The notes under the pieces were generated by a model, which was not told where the DNA came from, did not search any database, and worked only from the letters and a program-made list of their open reading frames with translations. 64,000 bases of DNA from a bacterium HR19 (lineage in GTDB: Bacteria; Calescibacteriota; Calescibacteriia; Calescibacteriales; Calescibacteriaceae): the NCBI GenBank assembly GCA_002898315.1, contig BEHV01000002.1, positions 62,001-126,000 on the forward strand, written 5' to 3'. Made by a program: the position numbers and the translations under genes. Below are positions 26,708 to 35,365 of the stretch, in pieces; within the stretch, counting starts at the first letter, position 1, and the number at the start of each line of letters is the position of its first letter.

Positions 26708-28012
26708 ATGATGCGTTCTTCTCATCTGAAAATTTTGTTGTTTGTCTTCCAAATACTTATTTTGAACCTTTCTGCTTGCATGAAAACCTCACCGAAAATA
26801 AAAAAAGTTGAATCCTCTTGTCCCGAATGTCAATACCAAAACGATAACACCGGAGATAAAAACATAAAATCCCCTCAGGCAGAACAAAAAAGCGATCAGC
26901 TAAACCAAGAAAATTTGTCACCCCAAGAAAAAACTTTCAACTTTGAAATAGATATTGCGAAACTTTTTGAGAGTAAATCTCTCGGCAAAAACCCTGTGAT
27001 ATTTGAATACGAACGCCTGAAAGATGTACTGAATGTCAAGACCTATGAGGAGATGTTTGATAAGGCGCTGTTTTTTTACTCCACAGGTGATATTGAACTT
27101 GCATCTCAGATATTTTACGCTCTCGCTTCAAATTCTCCAAATCAAGAGTACAGAGAAATAGCACTGTTTAATCTTGCTATGTCTCTTGAAAGGTTGGGAG
27201 AAGACGAGAAAGCTGAAATGATTTACTCCCAGATTGCAACAAGTCAACAGTATGAAATAAGTTCCGACGCTCTCCTGCGTCTTGCAAGAATAAAAATATC
27301 AAGAGGTGAAAAGATAAACCTCAATCAAGATTCCTTCAAGGACGAAAAGAGAAAAGAGTTCTCAATTCTCCTCAATACCTTTCAAGAAACAGAACAGATC
27401 CTGCTTGAACTCCTTCCAAAAGAAGATATAGAATTTGATTTTAACTCAGTATCAAAGTATGACAAAGTAAGAGCTAAAAAAAATTACTGGTATGAAAGAA
27501 TAAGATCTGTTGAAAAGACCATAAGAGATATGGAAAAATTCAAGCACTATGAGGAGATGAAATCTGTCTACTATCTCTGTCGTGGGAACTTAGCTTTTAT
27601 AAAAGGAATTTTAGAAGATAACTATCCTCTTCTGGCCCTTAAGAACAAAGTAAATTTCATACTCTCGGCACAGAAAGATTATATGGATGTTGTAAGGAGA
27701 GGGGAGCCGTGGTGGGTCACCGCTGCTGTTTTTAAGCTCGGAGAAACATATAGATATGTTTTTGAAGACCTTGCGACTTCACGCGACCCGAAAGAACTCA
27801 AATCTGATGAGGAGAAAAAAATCTATAGACAAGAACTCATAAAGGAGCTTCAAAAAGCTCTCAAATACGCCGCTTACATATACGAAAGAAATATAACGTT
27901 TGCAGGAAGAATAAAGTTCAAAACACTATGGATAAAAAGAAGCCAAGAAGGATTAGAAATAGTGAGAAAATATACAGAAAAAATTCAAGAGATATTACAA
28001 GATGAACAATAA
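26708..28012 (+). CDS. Lipoprotein with tetratricopeptide-like repeats
   Basis: This 434-residue protein has a signal peptide ending in lipobox LSAC (Cys24), a Gln/Asn/Lys-rich linker (about 30-75), and helical repeats. The stretch ASQIFYALASNSPNQEYREI followed by ALFNLAMSLERLGEDEKAEM is TPR-like, and further helices run to the end. It is likely an outer-membrane-anchored scaffold in the periplasm. No SD is visible; TTTAAATTAAA lies 8 bp upstream of the start. Its end overlaps the next gene by 11 bp, so the two are cotranslated and may act together. The specific function is unknown. Confidence 0.8.
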   Translation: MMRSSHLKILLFVFQILILNLSACMKTSPKIKKVESSCPECQYQNDNTGDKNIKSPQAEQKSDQLNQENLSPQEKTFNFEIDIAKLFESKSLGKNPVIFEYERLKDVLNVKTYEEMFDKALFFYSTGDIELASQIFYALASNSPNQEYREIALFNLAMSLERLGEDEKAEMIYSQIATSQQYEISSDALLRLARIKISRGEKINLNQDSFKDEKRKEFSILLNTFQETEQILLELLPKEDIEFDFNSVSKYDKVRAKKNYWYERIRSVEKTIRDMEKFKHYEEMKSVYYLCRGNLAFIKGILEDNYPLLALKNKVNFILSAQKDYMDVVRRGEPWWVTAAVFKLGETYRYVFEDLATSRDPKELKSDEEKKIYRQELIKELQKALKYAAYIYERNITFAGRIKFKTLWIKRSQEGLEIVRKYTEKIQEILQDEQ

Positions 28013-29207
28013 AAACCCTTATAACTACTTTTTTCAGATTCTTAAAAATTATAAATACGACCTTTTTATCCTGGATTTTCTAAAAACCAAGAAGATAGAT
28101 GAAGATAAATTTTCTTTCCTTTTAGATAACGAAAAGGAAGTTTTCAAAAGGGCAAAGCTTTTTGGTGTATCAACTCAAATATACCTCAAAATAAAAAATT
28201 TTCTGAACAACCAGAGTTTTTACGAAAAATCCATCTACCACATAAGAAGATTTGAAAAAAAGCTCAGGAAAAATGAGAGGAAGCAAAAATTTATTGAAGA
28301 TAGAGAAAAGTTTGCAGAACGTCTTTTCCCCATATTTTCATTTGACTTCCAAGCGAATTCTGAAAAACTTAAAAGAAACTTCAATTTCATAAAAGATTTG
28401 AAAGGGTTTTCTGACGACTTTGCTCTTTTCAAAGGAATTGCTCTTGCAAAAAAGTATTACCGCTCTCCGTTGGCAAGACACGCCGGAGATATAGATATCA
28501 TAGTTCCACAGAAAGTTTTTAAAAATTTTGAAAAAATAATTCTTGACCAGAATTTTCATCTTGTTCCAATGTCAAAAATAAAAGATAAGTACGGACATGT
28601 TCGTCAGTTCGTCAGAGAAGATGGTCTATCTTGTGGACTTCACCTTTATATATCTGATAGGTTCTTTGCAGAAATAAAATACGAAGATTTAGAGTTTGAA
28701 AACACATGCATTGAGTTCGGGAAAGACAAATTGGAAGTCAGAACTTTCAATCCAGAATTTGACCTAATTCAGCTTTCTCTTCACCTTTTTCAGCATTGCT
28801 TTGCTTTGAGAATCTTCCTTGACATTTTTTATGTTTTGAGAAGCTCTCGTATAGATTACAATAAACTTTTTGAAATCTCTCGTATTTTCAAAGTTGAGAA
28901 GATAGTTTTTATTTCTCTTTTATCTACTTCAAAGATATTTGCCTTCAGCTTTCCCGATAGATTTTTTGCGAAAAGAATTCGGGATTCTTTTCTTTATAGA
29001 TATGCTGATTTTGTTTCCTCTTTTGTTTCTCAACCTTTTTTCTTCCTGCTACTCAGAAATTTTTTGTTTTATTTGCCTTATCTTGATAAGTTTTTTTCAC
29101 TTCTTTTAGCTTTGAAGTTCCCAGCACGAAAATTTTTAAACTTACTACCATACTTCCCCTCTGAATTTTTGAGAAGGTTAAAAGGAGAGTATGTTATAGC
29201 AGTTTAG
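28002..29207 (+). CDS. Nucleotidyltransferase-family protein (NTP_transf_5-like)
   Basis: The 401-residue protein contains ALFKGIALAKKYYRSPLARH followed by AGDIDIIV, the helix, Gly and DxD pattern of the uncharacterised nucleotidyltransferase family often found in exopolysaccharide and peptide-modification clusters. The metal-binding pair would be in GDIDI. The rest is helical and basic. It overlaps the upstream TPR lipoprotein by 11 bp and precedes an outer-membrane-type protein and a Wza-like lipoprotein, which suggests a part in surface polysaccharide assembly. The substrate is unknown. Confidence 0.72.
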   Translation: MNNKNPYNYFFQILKNYKYDLFILDFLKTKKIDEDKFSFLLDNEKEVFKRAKLFGVSTQIYLKIKNFLNNQSFYEKSIYHIRRFEKKLRKNERKQKFIEDREKFAERLFPIFSFDFQANSEKLKRNFNFIKDLKGFSDDFALFKGIALAKKYYRSPLARHAGDIDIIVPQKVFKNFEKIILDQNFHLVPMSKIKDKYGHVRQFVREDGLSCGLHLYISDRFFAEIKYEDLEFENTCIEFGKDKLEVRTFNPEFDLIQLSLHLFQHCFALRIFLDIFYVLRSSRIDYNKLFEISRIFKVEKIVFISLLSTSKIFAFSFPDRFFAKRIRDSFLYRYADFVSSFVSQPFFFLLLRNFLFYLPYLDKFFSLLLALKFPARKFLNLLPYFPSEFLRRLKGEYVIAV

Positions 29208-29269
29208 TTCTATAAATGGTTTTTTGATGCAAAACTTCTTTTCTGTTTTTTAAACTTTATTTTTGACTT

Positions 29270-29788
29270 ATGAAGTTAGAGAAGAAATCTTTCCGCACTT
29301 TCTCTCCCATATTTTTGCTCGCTTCAATCTTCTCTCTTTTTATTTTCCCGATTTCATGTATGAAAAGGAATATATATTCGTCTTTGGGTGTAGGTGGAGG
29401 AATTCCGCCGGGAAGTGGAATATCAAAATTGAAAATTTCTCCCGGTGAATTTGATGAGGATATTCAAGGTGTTTTTGAATTGCAGGGATTTTACAGATTT
29501 GAGAAAAAAGATATAGTCCCCGCGACGGGGTATGCTTTACTTTATAATTTCCGTGAGATCAGCGATAAACTTTTCCCGTATTTTGGAGCATCTATAAATG
29601 TCTTGTGGTTGAGGGGAGAAAAGAATAAGATTTCAGCAAACGGTGAGTTTTCACTTGTGCTCGGAATTGAATCAATCCTGAGTAAAAATATATCACTCTT
29701 TTACGAGTTCCCAATAAATATTATAGCATCAGAAGTACCTAAATATAATTTGATATTCGGACTCTCATTCTACTTTAAGAGATTTTAG
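29270..29788 (+). CDS. Small outer-membrane-barrel-like lipoprotein
   Basis: This 172-residue protein has a signal segment ending FPISC (a possible lipobox), then alternating hydrophobic/polar strands with many aromatic residues and a C-terminal Phe (FYFKRF), the sorting signature of outer-membrane beta-barrels. Glycine-rich GVGGGIPPGSG follows the signal. The length would allow an 8-stranded barrel. It lies in the row between the nucleotidyltransferase and the Wza-like gene. No family match is recognised. Confidence 0.65.
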   Translation: MKLEKKSFRTFSPIFLLASIFSLFIFPISCMKRNIYSSLGVGGGIPPGSGISKLKISPGEFDEDIQGVFELQGFYRFEKKDIVPATGYALLYNFREISDKLFPYFGASINVLWLRGEKNKISANGEFSLVLGIESILSKNISLFYEFPINIIASEVPKYNLIFGLSFYFKRF

Positions 29789-29864
29789 AGAGAAAGATAC
29801 TTTTGATTAAAATTCTTTTTTTGTGTTATCTTTGAATATGAGGGGATTTGAAAAAAAAGGTGAT

Positions 29865-30584
29865 ATGAAAAGTTGTGGTCGCAAAGCTGTGTTTTTTTAT
29901 CTCCTCTTTTTCTTTTTTTCTGGTTTTCATTTTCTCTCCTGCTACAAGGAACCACCGCTGCCTCCTCCTGGACCGTTTATAACTCCTGAAACGCGCTATC
30001 CGATAGGACCGGGAGATATAATAGAGATAAAACTCGTTCCAGATGAGATAGGTGTTTCCGGACAATACGAAGTTGATGAAGAAGGCAGAATACTCATACC
30101 GATTATCGGTGAGGTTTATGTTGTGGGTATGACATCTATTGGTCTCCGTGTCCATCTTCAAAAGATATTCTCTGATTACATAAAGAGACCTTATATTGCG
30201 GTATATGTTCGTGAGATGAAAAGTCAGAAGATATATGTTTTAGATGAGGAGAAAGTTGGAGTGATTTATGTTCAGAGACCTCTGAGCATTCTTGAAGCTG
30301 TGATACTTGCTGGTGTTTCTCCAAAAGATGATAAACTCTCTCGCATATACATTATAAGATGGGACGAATCAAAAAAATCAAGCGATATATACTCTGTAAA
30401 TGTTGAAAAGATTTTGAAACAGGGTGATTTCACTCAAAATGTATATCTCAAACCGGGAGATATAGTTTTTATACCTCCAAAATATACGAAGAGTTTGAGA
30501 GAAGCTCTCTCATTTTACAGCAGTGTAGGATATTCAATAATTTTTGGTTTAGGTGGCATAAGAGTTCTTGGAATAGTGAAGTGA
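29865..30584 (+). CDS. Polysaccharide export lipoprotein (Wza/KpsD-like)
   Basis: After a lipoprotein signal (lipobox FLSC, Cys26) and a Pro-rich linker comes a Poly_export domain starting YPIGPGDIIEIKLVP and containing YVREM, then an SLBB-type domain with LDEEKVGVIYVQRPLSILEA and ending KPGDIVFIPPKY. Such proteins form the outer-membrane channel for exported polysaccharide. It is short (240 aa) for a Wza, so it may hold only one SLBB domain and no C-terminal amphipathic helix. I place the start at 29865; the ATG at 29838 is an alternative. No Wzc kinase or flippase is nearby. Confidence 0.85.
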   Translation: MKSCGRKAVFFYLLFFFFSGFHFLSCYKEPPLPPPGPFITPETRYPIGPGDIIEIKLVPDEIGVSGQYEVDEEGRILIPIIGEVYVVGMTSIGLRVHLQKIFSDYIKRPYIAVYVREMKSQKIYVLDEEKVGVIYVQRPLSILEAVILAGVSPKDDKLSRIYIIRWDESKKSSDIYSVNVEKILKQGDFTQNVYLKPGDIVFIPPKYTKSLREALSFYSSVGYSIIFGLGGIRVLGIVK

Positions 30585-30608
30585 TGGTCTAATGGTAAGA
30601 AACTTTTC

Positions 30609-30950
30609 TCATTTCAGTTCTACTTTGCATTCTGTTGCGGTTTCTCCGTTCTCTTTTTTGCAGATCACAATAACTATTTTTTTGTCTGGACTTTCCTCTT
30701 TGATTTCAAAGTTTATATCCTCTTCTAAAAGTATGGGGTTTATGAATCTTGCTTTTACCTTTTTTATATCTTGGGGTTTGGCGTTAAGATTTTTCAGAGC
30801 TTCTTTTATGCAGAGAGCCATTGTGAGCATTCCGTGAACTATCGGACGCGAAAATCCGGCTTTTTTCGCTACATCAAAATTATAGTGTATTTCGTTGAAA
30901 TCTTGTGAAGCTCCCGCATACATAACAAGCTGTTTCAAATCTAACTTCAT
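30609..30950 (-). CDS. MaoC-like (R)-specific enoyl-CoA hydratase
   Basis: This 113-residue single-hotdog protein has YAGASQDFNEIHYN near the N-terminus. Asp17 and His22 match the catalytic Asp/His of hydratase-2 enzymes. The RPIVHGMLTMAL segment that follows is equally typical. It would hydrate trans-2-enoyl-CoA to (R)-3-hydroxyacyl-CoA, or dehydrate in the opposite direction. It is slightly short for the family but covers the whole hotdog. It is convergent with the Wza-like gene (24 bp between stops) and unlinked to the other acyl-CoA genes. Confidence 0.85.
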   Translation of the reverse strand: MKLDLKQLVMYAGASQDFNEIHYNFDVAKKAGFSRPIVHGMLTMALCIKEALKNLNAKPQDIKKVKARFINPILLEEDINFEIKEESPDKKIVIVICKKENGETATECKVELK

Positions 30951-31018
30951 ATCAATTCTCTTTTTAGAATTTCTGAACTCTATGTTATATTTTTCTGCTT
31001 TTCTTTCAGGAAAACATT

Positions 31019-31921
31019 TTACATTTTACTTTTTCTTTTTTCTATTTCTCTTTCTATCAGTGTTTTTACGAATGTTTCGGAAACTATTTTGTAGTATCTT
31101 ATGAGTAAGGTAAGATATGTTTTTTCTTCTTCTTTTTTTACTTTTATAGGTGCGACAAGGTGAAAGTATGCGAGCTTTCCAAGATAATCTACTAAATCCT
31201 TCGCATCATCTTTTGGCAAAGATATATCTATTTTTATCTCTCTATATATTTTGGGAAAATCTCTTTCTAAATCTTTTTTTACCTCTCTCATTATTTCGTC
31301 ATAAGGTATCACACCGAAAAAATAAAAGGTTTTCTCTCTGTCTATTTTCTTTTTGGTTTTGCCTCTTGATATTTCTCCTTTTATTTTCAGGGAGATAGAA
31401 GAAGGAGCTGGACTGTATTTGAGTATCTTTTTTTCTACATCACATTTCAGGTTGGCTGAAACCGAAAATTCGTCTATTGCGGTTTTTATCATCGGAGATA
31501 GTTCGCCACAATCTATCTCTATTTTTCTTGATGGCATTTCCGGGTCAGATAAAAATTCAAGCAACTTCTTCACATTTACCTCTGATAAAACGGTGAGCGC
31601 TAATCCATCGGGTAATGTCTCTCTCCTTTCAATCTTGAACCTTGTTATAAATTTTGAAATATCTTCTATCTTTATTGTTTTTTTTACTTTCTCAATCTCA
31701 TCTCCTGTTTGGGGGATATACTGCAAGATATTGAAAAAAACTTCTGTTATTGCTCTTTTATATGCGGATTCGTATGAGGGTGGAGAAGGAAAGATGATTT
31801 TCATCCTCACCTGTTCGGTTTCCTGCAAAATTTTCTCTTCTTGAACTTTTTCTTCTTCCTGTGCGATTAAGATTTCTCCGAAAAAAAGTGTTGATAAGAT
31901 ATATATTGCAAGTATTTTCAT
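31019..31921 (-). CDS. Exported protein of unknown function
   Basis: A 300-residue protein starts with a signal peptide (MKILAIYILSTLFFGEILIA, probable cleavage before QEEE), followed by Glu/Lys-rich linker and a mixed alpha/beta body containing DIPYDE-like and repeated charged segments. There are Cys only in the middle (IDCGELSP and LKCDVEKK). I recognise no domain. It follows hflX on the same strand 24 bp away and may be cotranscribed. A GTG at 31948 would extend it to overlap hflX by 4 bp. Confidence 0.6.
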   Translation of the reverse strand: MKILAIYILSTLFFGEILIAQEEEKVQEEKILQETEQVRMKIIFPSPPSYESAYKRAITEVFFNILQYIPQTGDEIEKVKKTIKIEDISKFITRFKIERRETLPDGLALTVLSEVNVKKLLEFLSDPEMPSRKIEIDCGELSPMIKTAIDEFSVSANLKCDVEKKILKYSPAPSSISLKIKGEISRGKTKKKIDREKTFYFFGVIPYDEIMREVKKDLERDFPKIYREIKIDISLPKDDAKDLVDYLGKLAYFHLVAPIKVKKEEEKTYLTLLIRYYKIVSETFVKTLIEREIEKRKSKM

Positions 31922-31944
31922 GATTGTTTTTCTTTTGCGATTTT

Positions 31945-33105
31945 TCACAAATAAATTAACGACTTTTTTTCCTCTTCTGCTTTTTCTTTTATCTCTCCTT
32001 TTTCTATCTTTCCGGCTAACTCTATTATTTTTTCTTTTAGGTCATCTATACCTATTTTGTAGATAGCCGAAATGAATATCGCTTCTTGAAATTTTTCTCT
32101 CGCTGTGATCAATCTCTCTTTTGGAACAAGGTCTATTTTGTTGAAAACTATTATATATGGCTTTGATTTATCTACCTGAATTTCATCAAGAACATCTCGT
32201 ATTGTTTGATATTGTTTCTCGTAATCAGAGCTTATATCAAGGACTATTAAGAGGGCGTCAGAAAATATGACTTCTTCAAGGGTTGATTTGAAAGCTGCTA
32301 TGAGCGAGTGAGGTAGATTCCTTATGAATCCGACCGTATCTGAAAGTAGGATGTTGTTATTTTCCTTTAATTTTCCTACTCTTGTCTCAAGCGTCGTAAA
32401 TAGTTGGTCTTTTATGATAACATCTTCACCAGATAGGGTTTTGAGCAGGGTTGATTTTCCTACATTCGTGTATCCCACAAGTGAAAAAGTGATGAATCCT
32501 TCTTTTTTTCTTCTCTCTCTGTGGAGGAATCTTGTTTTTCTTATGTCTTCAATCTCTTTTTCTATTGCTCTTATTCGGTTTAGCATGTGCCTTTTGAGCT
32601 CTTCTGTTTTTGTTTCTCCCGGACCTCTTGTGCCGAGAACTCCTCCGAGCTGGGACATCTCTTTTCCTATTCCTATGAGTTTTGCCATTTTATATTTTAG
32701 CTCTGCGAGTTCAACTTGAAGTTTCCCTTCCCTTGTCGTAGCTCTTTCTGCGAATATCCTTATTATCACATATTCCCTATCAACAACTTCTTTTTTCGTT
32801 ATTTCTCTGAGGTTTGATATTTGGGAGGTCTTTAAAATTGAGTCAAACGCTATCACATCTATGTTTTCTTTCAACGCAAGTTCTTTTGCTTTACCTTTAC
32901 CTATGAAAAAAGATGGATCGGGTCTTTCTCTTTTTTGTATTATTTCTTCCTCTATTTTCCCTCCGAGATTTTTTATAAGTTCTTTGAACTCATCAAATGA
33001 TTCAAGCTTGTCTTGGATTTCGTTTTTTCTCGCAAATTTCGGCAAAACCGTCGCTACCGCAAATCTTTTTCCCTGATAAGAAGATGCTTCCTCAAATATG
33101 TCCAT
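31945..33105 (-). CDS. hflX: Ribosome-associated GTPase HflX
   Basis: The 386-residue GTPase splits stalled 70S ribosomes under stress, notably heat. Seen: the N-terminal HflX domain with SFFIGKGKAKEL, the glycine-rich GGVLGTRGPGETKTE (154-168) before the G domain, G1 GYTNVGKST (211-219), G3 DTVGF (256-260) and G4 NKID. The length is typical, with a Lys/Glu-rich C-terminal tail. It begins just after an AT-rich leader (TTTAATTTAAATAATAG) without Shine-Dalgarno. Confidence 0.95.
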   Translation of the reverse strand: MDIFEEASSYQGKRFAVATVLPKFARKNEIQDKLESFDEFKELIKNLGGKIEEEIIQKRERPDPSFFIGKGKAKELALKENIDVIAFDSILKTSQISNLREITKKEVVDREYVIIRIFAERATTREGKLQVELAELKYKMAKLIGIGKEMSQLGGVLGTRGPGETKTEELKRHMLNRIRAIEKEIEDIRKTRFLHRERRKKEGFITFSLVGYTNVGKSTLLKTLSGEDVIIKDQLFTTLETRVGKLKENNNILLSDTVGFIRNLPHSLIAAFKSTLEEVIFSDALLIVLDISSDYEKQYQTIRDVLDEIQVDKSKPYIIVFNKIDLVPKERLITAREKFQEAIFISAIYKIGIDDLKEKIIELAGKIEKGEIKEKAEEEKKSLIYL

Positions 33106-33184
33106 CTATTATTTAAATTAAAAAGTTTTCCTTTATTATTGCGAAAAAGAAAAAACATTCATCAGGTTTTTTAATTTAAGTTTT

Positions 33185-33712
33185 ATGAATTTTGCCTTCA
33201 TCTCTTTTAATTTTTCTTATATCTTTTCGCCCGAAGGTCTGTTTATAATTTCATCTGCAATTTTTATATCATACCTTTTCTATTCATTTCTGAGGTCTCA
33301 CTTCAAGTGGAGTTTTCTTTCGTTTTTTGTTTTTGTCCCAATATCAATCTTTTTTGTTGCGAAAGATGAGAGAGCAATGCTTGTGAAGAAAGTAGAAGAG
33401 AGAGCAGAGAAATCAGCAGATATAAATTTGCTCCGTCATCTTTCAAGAATATATGAATACGAGGGAGATATAACATCAGCGGTCAAAACATATATGAAAA
33501 TAATTCAGGTTGATCCGAATGATGAAGATACGCTTCTCAAATTAGCTATAATTTTCGCTCAAATGGGAAATGTTGACCTTTCACTTCACATAATTCAAAA
33601 TATCCTCAAATCTAACCCGTCTGATGTTATTGCAAAACATTTATATGATGTTCTGACAAAGATAAAATCTGGCGAAGAAGAAGGTAAGAAAGAGAACATC
33701 AAAGAAAAATAA
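33185..33712 (+). CDS. Membrane-anchored TPR protein
   Basis: This 175-residue protein has two N-terminal membrane helices (about 16-37 and 43-58), then a soluble part with about two tetratricopeptide units, including HLSRIYEYEGDITSAVKTYM and LKLAIIFAQMGNVDLSLHII, and a charged Lys/Glu tail. This is the build of CcmH/CcmI-like or assembly-scaffold proteins, but no cytochrome c maturation gene is nearby. The next lipoprotein gene follows after 20 bp, so they probably work in the same envelope process. Confidence 0.72.
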   Translation: MNFAFISFNFSYIFSPEGLFIISSAIFISYLFYSFLRSHFKWSFLSFFVFVPISIFFVAKDERAMLVKKVEERAEKSADINLLRHLSRIYEYEGDITSAVKTYMKIIQVDPNDEDTLLKLAIIFAQMGNVDLSLHIIQNILKSNPSDVIAKHLYDVLTKIKSGEEEGKKENIKEK

Positions 33713-33732
33713 ATTGAACTTTACCAGGTTAT

Positions 33733-34155
33733 ATGAGATTGGTTTTGATGAATCTATTTTTCCTTCTCCTTTTTATTTCTTGCTCTTCAAAGAAATTTTA
33801 TGTAGTTATTGACATAAAAAGTAGAAGTCCTTGGGTTATATCAAAAGGTTTATCGGTGGGTGATGAGAGAGCAGAAAAAAAAGCCGATGTCAAACTGAAC
33901 ATAGTAGATTACGAAGAGTCGCCATACTTTTTTGATTCATACGGTAATCCAAAAGCTTACAGAATTTTTGTAAGGGTTTCTTATGAGATAAGATGTGAGA
34001 AAGGATTTTTTGCTGGAAACTTCTCTTTTTATGAAACATTCAATTCTTATAACCCGCAAAGTTATAGAGCTTCTGTTATTGGGAAAAGAAAGGTTATAGA
34101 AAGGAGATTGGTCCAGAGAGTTATTTCAGAAGTTGAGAAGGCATGCTTTCGGTAA
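33733..34155 (+). CDS. Small lipoprotein, possibly LptE-like
   Basis: This 140-residue protein has a signal peptide with lipobox FISC followed by Ser-Ser-Lys. The mature part is an alpha/beta sandwich of about 120 residues ending in a long helix (VIERRLVQRVISEVEKAC). The size and the ending with an arginine-rich helix recall LptE-type LPS-assembly lipoproteins, but no diagnostic motif is visible, so this is a weak suggestion. The last 35 bp overlap the end of mnmA on the other strand. Confidence 0.62.
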   Translation: MRLVLMNLFFLLLFISCSSKKFYVVIDIKSRSPWVISKGLSVGDERAEKKADVKLNIVDYEESPYFFDSYGNPKAYRIFVRVSYEIRCEKGFFAGNFSFYETFNSYNPQSYRASVIGKRKVIERRLVQRVISEVEKACFR

Positions 34156-35257
34156 TATTATTTGGTTTTTCTGGTTTTGCAATGAACCCTCCTCCTATAA
34201 CTTTATCTTCCGAATAAAAAACGCACGCTTGTCCTGGGACAACCGGTCCGTACTCTTTTTCAAAAATCACATGAGCTTTTGAGCCGATTTTCCTCACGAA
34301 AGCAAGAGAACCTTCATGAGTATATCTTACTTTAACCAAACACCTTATATAATCTCTTTCAAAATCTTCTTGAATCTCTTCATCTACAAAAGAGAGGTTT
34401 TCAACAAAAAACTCCTTTATTGCGAGGTTTCTTTTATCTCCTACAAATATTATGTTGTTTTCTGGGTCTATGTGAATTACATAAAGCGGTTTGCCACGAG
34501 CTACTCCTATACCTCTTCTTTGTCCAACAGTGAAAAAGAAGTATCCCGGGTGAGTGCCGATGACTTCTCCTGATTCAATATCTATTATTTTGCCTGTTTT
34601 CTCCTTTACTCCGAATGATTTTATGACATCTCTCCAATCTTTTCCTTCTGTGAAGCATATATCTTGTGATTCTGGCTTTTTAGCTGTTGGGAGTTCATAA
34701 TCTTCGGCAATTTTTCTTACCATATCTTTTTCCATGTTACCGACAGGGAAGAGGATTTTTTCTATCTGATAAGATTTCAGTCCGAAAAGGAAATATGATT
34801 GATCTTTTTTTGATGGGGACTTTGAGATGAAGTTTATTCCTTTTTCTCTTTTTTTGAGGGCATAGTGTCCTGTTGCAACGAAATCAGCTCCCAGCATTTC
34901 CGCTTTCTTTAAAAACAGCTCAAATTTTATTATGTTGTTGCAGTGAACGCATGGAATAGGAGTCCTTCCCGCTCTGTATTCGGAAATAAAGTTATTTATT
35001 ATGTATTTTCTGAATTCATCTCGCATGTCTATAACGTAAAACGGTATTTTGAGTTTTAAAGCTACTCTTTCAGCATCTCCTATGTCATATGCGGAGCAAC
35101 AAGTTCTGCCTTCTCCCTTTGACTTTGACTCATACAGCATGAAAGTAACCCCTACAACTTCGTATCCTGCTTGTTTCAGAAGTAGGGCGGAGGTAGATGA
35201 ATCAACCCCACCGCTCATCGCAACAAAAACAACAGGTCTTTTTCTGATAAGATTCAT
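34121..35257 (-). CDS. mnmA: tRNA-specific 2-thiouridylase
   Basis: This enzyme thiolates U34 of tRNA-Lys, Glu and Gln. The PP-loop SGGVDSS (15-21) binds ATP, Cys103 in TPIPCVHCN is the nucleophile and Cys201 in ESQDICF the persulfide Cys. The HYALKK and FFTVGQRRGIGV segments are also typical. I begin at the ATG 35257 (378 aa). An in-frame ATG at 35296 would add 13 hydrophobic residues not found in the family. The sulfur donor could be the cysteine desulfurase at 56661. Its 3' end overlaps the LptE-like gene by 35 bp. Confidence 0.95.
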   Translation of the reverse strand: MNLIRKRPVVFVAMSGGVDSSTSALLLKQAGYEVVGVTFMLYESKSKGEGRTCCSAYDIGDAERVALKLKIPFYVIDMRDEFRKYIINNFISEYRAGRTPIPCVHCNNIIKFELFLKKAEMLGADFVATGHYALKKREKGINFISKSPSKKDQSYFLFGLKSYQIEKILFPVGNMEKDMVRKIAEDYELPTAKKPESQDICFTEGKDWRDVIKSFGVKEKTGKIIDIESGEVIGTHPGYFFFTVGQRRGIGVARGKPLYVIHIDPENNIIFVGDKRNLAIKEFFVENLSFVDEEIQEDFERDYIRCLVKVRYTHEGSLAFVRKIGSKAHVIFEKEYGPVVPGQACVFYSEDKVIGGGFIAKPEKPNNITESMPSQLLK

Positions 35258-35365
35258 AAAGCAAAAACGAAATAACAATAAAATATATTTACTCATCAGT
35301 AAAGAAGAGAGAAATGCAGATAAAGAATTTCCCTAGTGTGTTAGAGTGTGTAAAAAATCTTTCTC

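Noticed and set aside
30582-30602. tRNA-like D-loop motif GGTCTAATGGTAAG after the Wza-like gene
   Set aside because: No acceptor stem, anticodon arm or T-arm follows; the next gene's end begins at once.
31353-31844. 163-codon frame opposite the exported protein and hflX region
   Set aside because: Shadow of the minus-strand gene; Ser/Phe/Ile-rich with no start signal.
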